From contig CAYLMH010000049.1 of NCBI GenBank assembly GCA_964385055.1, forward strand, positions 1 to 9,312: 9,312 nucleotides of DNA, in the 5' to 3' direction. Below the pieces are notes generated by a model that did not search any database, had not been told where the DNA came from, and saw only the letters and a list, made by a program, of their open reading frames with translations. A program made the position numbers and the translations under genes. Source of the stretch: JACRPI01 sp964385055. Lineage in GTDB: Archaea; Nanobdellota; Nanobdellia; Woesearchaeales; DSVV01. Of the stretch, positions 6,127-9,312 are shown in pieces (position 1 is the stretch's first letter; every line of letters starts with the position of its first letter).

Positions 6127-6231
6127 TCCATGGCGGGTGTGTTGCACAGGATCCATACATTGCGCATCCATCATACGCACTAGCAATTCTATAGATGGAA
6201 ACTATATTACTAATTTTATGGAAACTATGGA
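6127..6231. repeat. Array of TCCAT/ATGGA motifs in intergenic region
   Basis: Between the regulator's stop (6242) and the acidic operon's TATA box, TCCAT occurs at 6127, 6152 and 6167, and its complement ATGGA at 6195, 6218 and 6227. The last three are part of the longer unit ATGGAAACT(A/G)T. The left part is also rich in short palindromes: ATGCAT at 6110 and 6119, CATGGTCCATG at 6122-6132, and TGTG-TTG-CACA at 6138-6148. It appears less AT-rich than its surroundings. It may hold operator sites upstream of the acidic operon or a structured 3' end of the regulator mRNA. No coding capacity is convincing. Confidence 0.45.
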
Positions 6232-6241
6232 AACTGTGCTT

Positions 6242-7177
6242 TCAAACCTCTTTTTTCATCTTCTCTCCAAGAGTAAGAATTCGTATTTTTCCTTCTTTTT
6301 TTACAGCAACAAGTCCTCGAAATTCTAGTCGTTTGATAATCTTGCTCATGTTTGATTTTGTGTACCCCAGCTGTTTGATAATTTCGTATTGTTTAATCTC
6401 AGGATTCTTAATAATGAGTTCTAAGACTGCTTTTTCCCGTTCATTAAGAATATTTGTTGCCTTGAGTGCTTTCTGTTGTTTGCGATACGCATAAATGCGT
6501 TGTGCGCTAATTCCAAGTCCGACCCCAAAAATAAGAGTAAGAAGAAAGACCGCCGTCCATTTCCAGTAATTAATTCCAGTTTCTTGTGCAAATCGGACTA
6601 AGAAAACAGAAGGAGTATCTTGAGTGAGCGCGCTTTGCCACTGAATCACCACATTGTCTGCGGTCTCGCTGACTGTTGCGTCAGGAACAATAAGATAATC
6701 CTCTTCTTTGTCTTTTGCAGTACTATATAACACGACATCTTTGTCCAGTTTCACAATATGAATAAAATTCTCAATATCTGCGGAAGGAACAAGGACAAGA
6801 AGATATTCAAAATATCCTTCTTTTTGCACAACATTATGAGTAGTCGTTTCCAGCGTCACAATGCGTGATTCATCAGGTTGAATGGGGATAGAGAAAGTGA
6901 AAGAGACCTTGAGATCTTCTTCTTCATCAGTAATGCTGTAATCAAGAGTTCCATAAGAGTCTCGTATATTTTCTATCTCTGCGTCTTTTGCAAGATGCAA
7001 TGTTCCTTGCGTTAACGCAGTTGTTTTTGTGTTGTAAATAGTAAGTTCTATGCTGTTGGCAACACTATCCGTAGAGGGAGTAGCAGTAATCCTGTACGAT
7101 TCAATTTCAAATGCGGAAACTGTCTGGAAACTGAACACAAAAATAAGGATTAAAAAATACACTGTTTTGACTGTCAT
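6242..7177 (-). CDS. Membrane-anchored winged-helix transcriptional regulator
   Basis: A 311-residue protein with four visible parts. Residues 1-22 are a signal peptide (VYFLILIFVFSFQTVSA). Residues 23-203 form a beta-rich ectodomain with no cysteines (FEIESYRITATPSTDSV, SIELTIYNTKTTAL). One membrane span lies at about 205-225 (WTAVFLLTLIFGVGLGIS), followed by a basic stop (RIYAYRKQQKALKA). Residues 240-310 are a winged helix: EREKAVLELIIKNPEIKQYEI, then YTKSNMSKIIKRLEFRGLV as recognition helix and start of the wing, and KEGKIRILTLGEK as wing. This MarR/HTH-like end resembles the membrane-linked HTH proteins widespread in archaea (DUF7343/DUF7345 type). The layout implies a one-component system sensing an external signal and acting on DNA at the membrane. 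It has its own TATA box and is divergent from a small membrane protein gene. Its target is unknown; the motif array just after its stop is a candidate. Confidence 0.82.
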   Translation of the reverse strand: MTVKTVYFLILIFVFSFQTVSAFEIESYRITATPSTDSVANSIELTIYNTKTTALTQGTLHLAKDAEIENIRDSYGTLDYSITDEEEDLKVSFTFSIPIQPDESRIVTLETTTHNVVQKEGYFEYLLVLVPSADIENFIHIVKLDKDVVLYSTAKDKEEDYLIVPDATVSETADNVVIQWQSALTQDTPSVFLVRFAQETGINYWKWTAVFLLTLIFGVGLGISAQRIYAYRKQQKALKATNILNEREKAVLELIIKNPEIKQYEIIKQLGYTKSNMSKIIKRLEFRGLVAVKKEGKIRILTLGEKMKKEV

Positions 7178-7200
7178 AAGTCCAGAATAATGAAATAAGA

Positions 7201-7208
7201 TTAATAAA
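7201..7208 (-). promoter_or_regulatory. TATA box of membrane-anchored regulator gene
   Basis: Minus-strand TTTATTAA lies 24-31 bases before the ATG at 7177, giving a leaderless mRNA. It shares the 96-base divergent gap with the promoter of the small membrane protein, so the two genes could be controlled together. Confidence 0.5.
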
Positions 7209-7242
7209 GATTTAGGTAGAAATGGGATGCAAATTCATAAGA

Positions 7243-7250
7243 TATAAAAA
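7243..7250 (+). promoter_or_regulatory. TATA box of small membrane protein gene
   Basis: TATAAAAA lies 24-31 bases before the ATG at 7274, consistent with a leaderless mRNA. A T-run between box and start is AT-rich DNA around the transcription start and not a terminator of any gene. Confidence 0.6.
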
Positions 7251-7273
7251 GCAGTCCTTTTTTTTACAAGAAA

Positions 7274-7498
7274 ATGATCACCTGGAAAGAATATGTAATT
7301 ATGCAGTTTTTGAATACTATTACTTTTCTCATTATTCAGGAATTTTTCTGGTTAAAAATGAGAAAAAGATTTGACTCCATTCTTGGAAAAAGCAAAATAG
7401 CAACCCCGACGACTCATATAAGAAATATCAAGCAACGGGTGAAAGAATGGCGCCAGCGAGAAAGAGATGCGCTTGTGCAGAGTCATAAAAAGCTATAA
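7274..7498 (+). CDS. Small membrane protein with basic cytoplasmic tail (hypothetical)
   Basis: A 74-residue protein that I do not recognise. Residues 8-27 (VIMQFLNTITFLIIQEFFWL) can form one membrane helix. The rest is strongly basic and probably helical (MRKRF, NIKQRVKEWRQRERDAL, HKKL), so the tail would stay in the cytoplasm by the positive-inside rule. It has no cysteines and no known motif. The TATA box at 7243-7250 fits the ATG at 7274. A later in-frame ATG (residue 10) would shorten the membrane segment and is less likely. The gene is divergent from the membrane-anchored regulator and ends in TAA 5 bases from the convergent coiled-coil gene. The good promoter and this snug fit between neighbours support a real gene. 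A link to the regulator is possible but rests on position only. Confidence 0.6.
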   Translation: MITWKEYVIMQFLNTITFLIIQEFFWLKMRKRFDSILGKSKIATPTTHIRNIKQRVKEWRQRERDALVQSHKKL

Positions 7499-7503
7499 GC
7501 TGC

Positions 7504-8067
7504 TCAAGGAAAATACTTCTGTTTTAATGCATTCTGTTCTCCAAGCAATTCTTTCGTAAGTCGATATGTTGCGTCGGCAATTTCCTTGAGTTCATCAGGC
7601 ATTTCTTTGTATTGTCCAAGCACTTCAATCACTTCTTTTTGTAAATCTTGAAGAACAGTTGTGCGTGCATAGTCCACGACAGCGTCTTGCTGTTGATAAT
7701 TATAACGAATGTTTTGCAGTTGTGTATACAACCCGACGATAGGGTGTCCTTGCGGAACGCGTGCGTTTTGTGCCTGAGCTTCAAGGTCTTTTCCTTCTTT
7801 TTCAAGATACTTGCTCAGTTCAGCGCGCTGGTCATCGAGTTTTTTTCGTTCTTCTTGTTCTTTCAAGAGTTTTTGTTCTTGAAGAAGCGCGTTTTTGAGC
7901 AATTCTTTTCTATTTCTATCAAGAAGTTCTTGTGATTGTTTGACAGCTTGTTCAGTACTTTGAAGATCTTTTTTTGCTTCTGCAGCGAGCTTTTCAAGAT
8001 ACTTGATACGTTCTTCAGGAGTCATTTTTGCAAGCGCTTGAGCAACCTTGTCCTGATCATATTCCAT
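7504..8067 (-). CDS. Coiled-coil protein (hypothetical)
   Basis: A 187-residue protein without a recognised family. After a short start, residues 15-100 are a nearly uninterrupted charged helix rich in Gln, Glu, Lys and Leu (TPEERIKYLEKLAAEAKKDL, LLQEQKLLKEQEERKKLDDQ) with heptad-like spacing, so a dimeric coiled coil is likely. A break at VPQGHPIVG (about 104-112) leads to a second helical part (LYTQLQNIRYNYQQQDAVVDY, KEVIEVLGQYKEMPDELKEI). There is no signal peptide, membrane span, cysteine or catalytic motif. It is probably a cytoplasmic structural or adaptor protein. The ATG at 8067 matches a TATA box at 8090-8097; the stop is TGA. It lies 58 bases downstream of the His-rich protein gene on the same strand, with a T-tract between them, so they may be separately transcribed. 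Confidence 0.72.
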   Translation of the reverse strand: MEYDQDKVAQALAKMTPEERIKYLEKLAAEAKKDLQSTEQAVKQSQELLDRNRKELLKNALLQEQKLLKEQEERKKLDDQRAELSKYLEKEGKDLEAQAQNARVPQGHPIVGLYTQLQNIRYNYQQQDAVVDYARTTVLQDLQKEVIEVLGQYKEMPDELKEIADATYRLTKELLGEQNALKQKYFP

Positions 8068-8089
8068 GAGAGAAGAAAACGTCCTATCT

Positions 8090-8097
8090 TATTTAAA
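8090..8097 (-). promoter_or_regulatory. TATA box of coiled-coil protein gene
   Basis: Minus-strand TTTAAATA, close to the archaeal consensus, lies 23-30 bases before the ATG at 8067. It predicts a leaderless mRNA independent of the upstream His-rich protein gene. Confidence 0.6.
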
Positions 8098-8115
8098 GTT
8101 CTCTATATAAAATTG

Positions 8116-8125
8116 AAAAAAAGAA
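8116..8125 (-). terminator. T-tract terminator after His-rich protein gene
   Basis: Immediately after the TAA at 8126-8128 the minus strand reads TTCTTTTTTT. This is a plausible archaeal intrinsic terminator, placed just ahead of the next promoter. Confidence 0.5.
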
Positions 8126-9312
8126 TTACCAGTGGACCATTCCATTTTTCTTTTTGAATTCTTTGTAAATCTGATAGCAGCCTTCTTGCGCAACTTTTTC
8201 AGCTGCTTTTTTCTCGTTGTCAATGACTTGTTCATCAGGTGCGTGCTCATGATCGTGATCTTTTTCCCCAACTCCCATTCCTAATGGTTTAATGAGTTCT
8301 CCCATTCCTTTGAAAACAGCGACAAATGGTTCAGCAATCCCACCGCTTGATTTCTTGCCATGGCCTCCATGCCCGTGATCATCATGTCCGCCGTGCCCAT
8401 GATCTCCATGCGCGTCTGCTTTTTTCTTTTCTTTTTTTTCGCCGTATGGAGAAGGTTCTCCTGCTTCTTTAAGATAGCGTTCGAGTTCGTCACCAAGAGA
8501 TTCGAGCGCGGCTTTGACACTGCCATCCACGACAGAAAGAAGATCAAAATCTTCTTTTTCTTTCATCTGAATATATTTATCAATCTTTTTTTTATCCCAG
8601 CCATACGCGCGAAGCGTCAAATCAGTTTTTCCCACATGGAGGGGTCCGCGCTGATATTCTTGCTGATATGCCATTTGTGGTGTCGAACGATAAGAGAAAT
8701 GCAATAACACAACAGAATACACATGTTTGTTTGTAATAATTTGTCTTCCTAATCTGAAATTCGTGGGGTATTTTTTTGCGAGCACTTCAATCTCGACAAG
8801 CGATCCTTCAAACGCAGAAATCAGATCAACGGATTTTGTCTGATTCATCATTTGAAGTCGTTGAATATTTCGTAAGTACGGCTTGACCCAGTGCATGTAC
8901 ATTTTAATAATATCAAAATGCTGGCGGAGATATTTAATGGTAAACACCCGTCTGTTCGTAATTTCATCATACGTTGTTCGTTTCCATTCCATAAACGTGC
9001 GAAGCTTTCTCTTCAAAACTCGCTTCACTGCTTCATTAAAATCAAGCGCGTTGACTGCAATTTCAATATCCTCGACAGTTTCAGGATGAACGCTGAAGAA
9101 TAAATCAGGAAGGGTAGTAAATTGCAGTTCTCGTGCCATGCCAAAAACAGATGCGGGATTTTTTGATCCTTGTTCAACAAGGTCAATCCAAATCCCTTTA
9201 AGAGTAATTTCTGCGCTTTCACGACTTTTGCTGTGCGAATAGCTGTCTTTGTAATAATTGATTCTTTCGTCGAGAATTCTGATTTCACGGACAAGCTGGA
9301 AAAGCTCTTTGA
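8126..9312 (-). CDS. Conserved-looking helical protein with His-rich linker, 5' end outside window (partial)
   Basis: The frame is open from the stop at 8126 to the window edge. Upstream of the ATG at 9139 are 57 more sense codons (for example RILDERINYY, SAEITLKGIWIDLVEQGSKN), composed like the rest, with no stop. The gene therefore probably starts outside, and at least 394 residues are visible. Numbered from M9139, 1-200 are a mixed, mostly helical domain with many aromatics (LPDLFFSVHP, YLRQHFDIIKMYMHWVKPYL, YSVVLLHFSYRS). After a Lys-rich stretch (EKKEKKKAD), residues 243-261 hold eight His among Gly and Asp (HGDHGHGG, HDDHGHGGHG). A hydrophobic segment follows (IAEPFVAVFKGMGELIKPLG), then a second cluster DHDHEH (294-299) and a helical end finishing in MVHW. 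The His clusters could bind Zn, Ni or Cu. There is no signal peptide in the visible part. I do not recognise the family. Confidence 0.7.
   Translation of the reverse strand, partial: KELFQLVREIRILDERINYYKDSYSHSKSRESAEITLKGIWIDLVEQGSKNPASVFGMARELQFTTLPDLFFSVHPETVEDIEIAVNALDFNEAVKRVLKRKLRTFMEWKRTTYDEITNRRVFTIKYLRQHFDIIKMYMHWVKPYLRNIQRLQMMNQTKSVDLISAFEGSLVEIEVLAKKYPTNFRLGRQIITNKHVYSVVLLHFSYRSTPQMAYQQEYQRGPLHVGKTDLTLRAYGWDKKKIDKYIQMKEKEDFDLLSVVDGSVKAALESLGDELERYLKEAGEPSPYGEKKEKKKADAHGDHGHGGHDDHGHGGHGKKSSGGIAEPFVAVFKGMGELIKPLGMGVGEKDHDHEHAPDEQVIDNEKKAAEKVAQEGCYQIYKEFKKKNGMVHW

Noticed and set aside
6110..6231. CRISPR-like array
   Set aside because: The repeated units are only 5-11 bases, spacings are irregular (9 to 25 bases), and there are no cas genes.
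6107..6240. tRNA or C/D-box RNA in the intergenic region
   Set aside because: No T-loop, anticodon stem or C/D box set (RUGAUGA and CUGA in the right order) could be found. Only short palindromes are visible.
6110..6328. Plus-strand frame of 72 codons beginning in the palindrome-rich region
   Set aside because: It runs into the antisense of the regulator's winged-helix part, has no TATA box at the expected distance and shows no protein-like features.

Overview
The window looks like a piece of an archaeal chromosome, most likely from a DPANN-type lineage such as Woesearchaeota or Pacearchaeota. The lineage is an inference from gene style and was not checked by search. Supporting it are AT-rich DNA, tightly packed genes, and archaeal TATA-like boxes 21 to 31 bases before the start codon of most genes, which implies leaderless mRNAs. 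There are also T-tract terminators, a membrane-tethered winged-helix regulator of a type common in archaea, and several unrecognised coiled-coil or acidic proteins. No rRNA, tRNA, CRISPR array or insertion sequence was recognised.

Left part (1-3126): the tail of a Cys/His-rich zinc-binding protein runs in from the left edge and is followed by a class I SAM-dependent methyltransferase (+). Convergent with it, only 4 bases away, is a large minus-strand gene for a divergent metal-dependent TIM-barrel protein of the endonuclease IV / xylose-isomerase-like superfamily. That gene is cut into two in-frame pieces (476 and 232 aa) by a single TAA. The stop lies where the fold predicts a metal-binding glutamate, in the context P-stop-NLFPE. 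The two halves together carry all the other metal-site motifs in order. This is the most striking observation in the window.

Middle (3182-6075): four minus-strand genes follow. They are an inosine/xanthosine triphosphatase (YjjX/DUF84), a Cys-based phosphatase with an HCX5R loop, and a two-gene unit coding for a secreted, extremely acidic protein with an 11-residue helical repeat and a small acidic lipoprotein. Upstream of that unit, 6076-6241 is an intergenic region with six TCCAT/ATGGA motifs in two opposed groups of three.

Right part (6242-9312): a membrane-anchored regulator (signal peptide, ectodomain, one membrane span, cytoplasmic winged helix) is divergent from a small membrane protein with a basic tail. 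Next come a coiled-coil protein and, running off the right edge, a protein with a histidine-rich linker. The reading frame of the last gene stays open to the window edge, so its internal ATG at 9139 is probably not the start.

Taken together, the right half looks like envelope functions (regulator, secreted acidic protein, lipoprotein, small membrane protein) beside ordinary housekeeping enzymes. The regulator's control of the acidic operon is a hypothesis based on position only.
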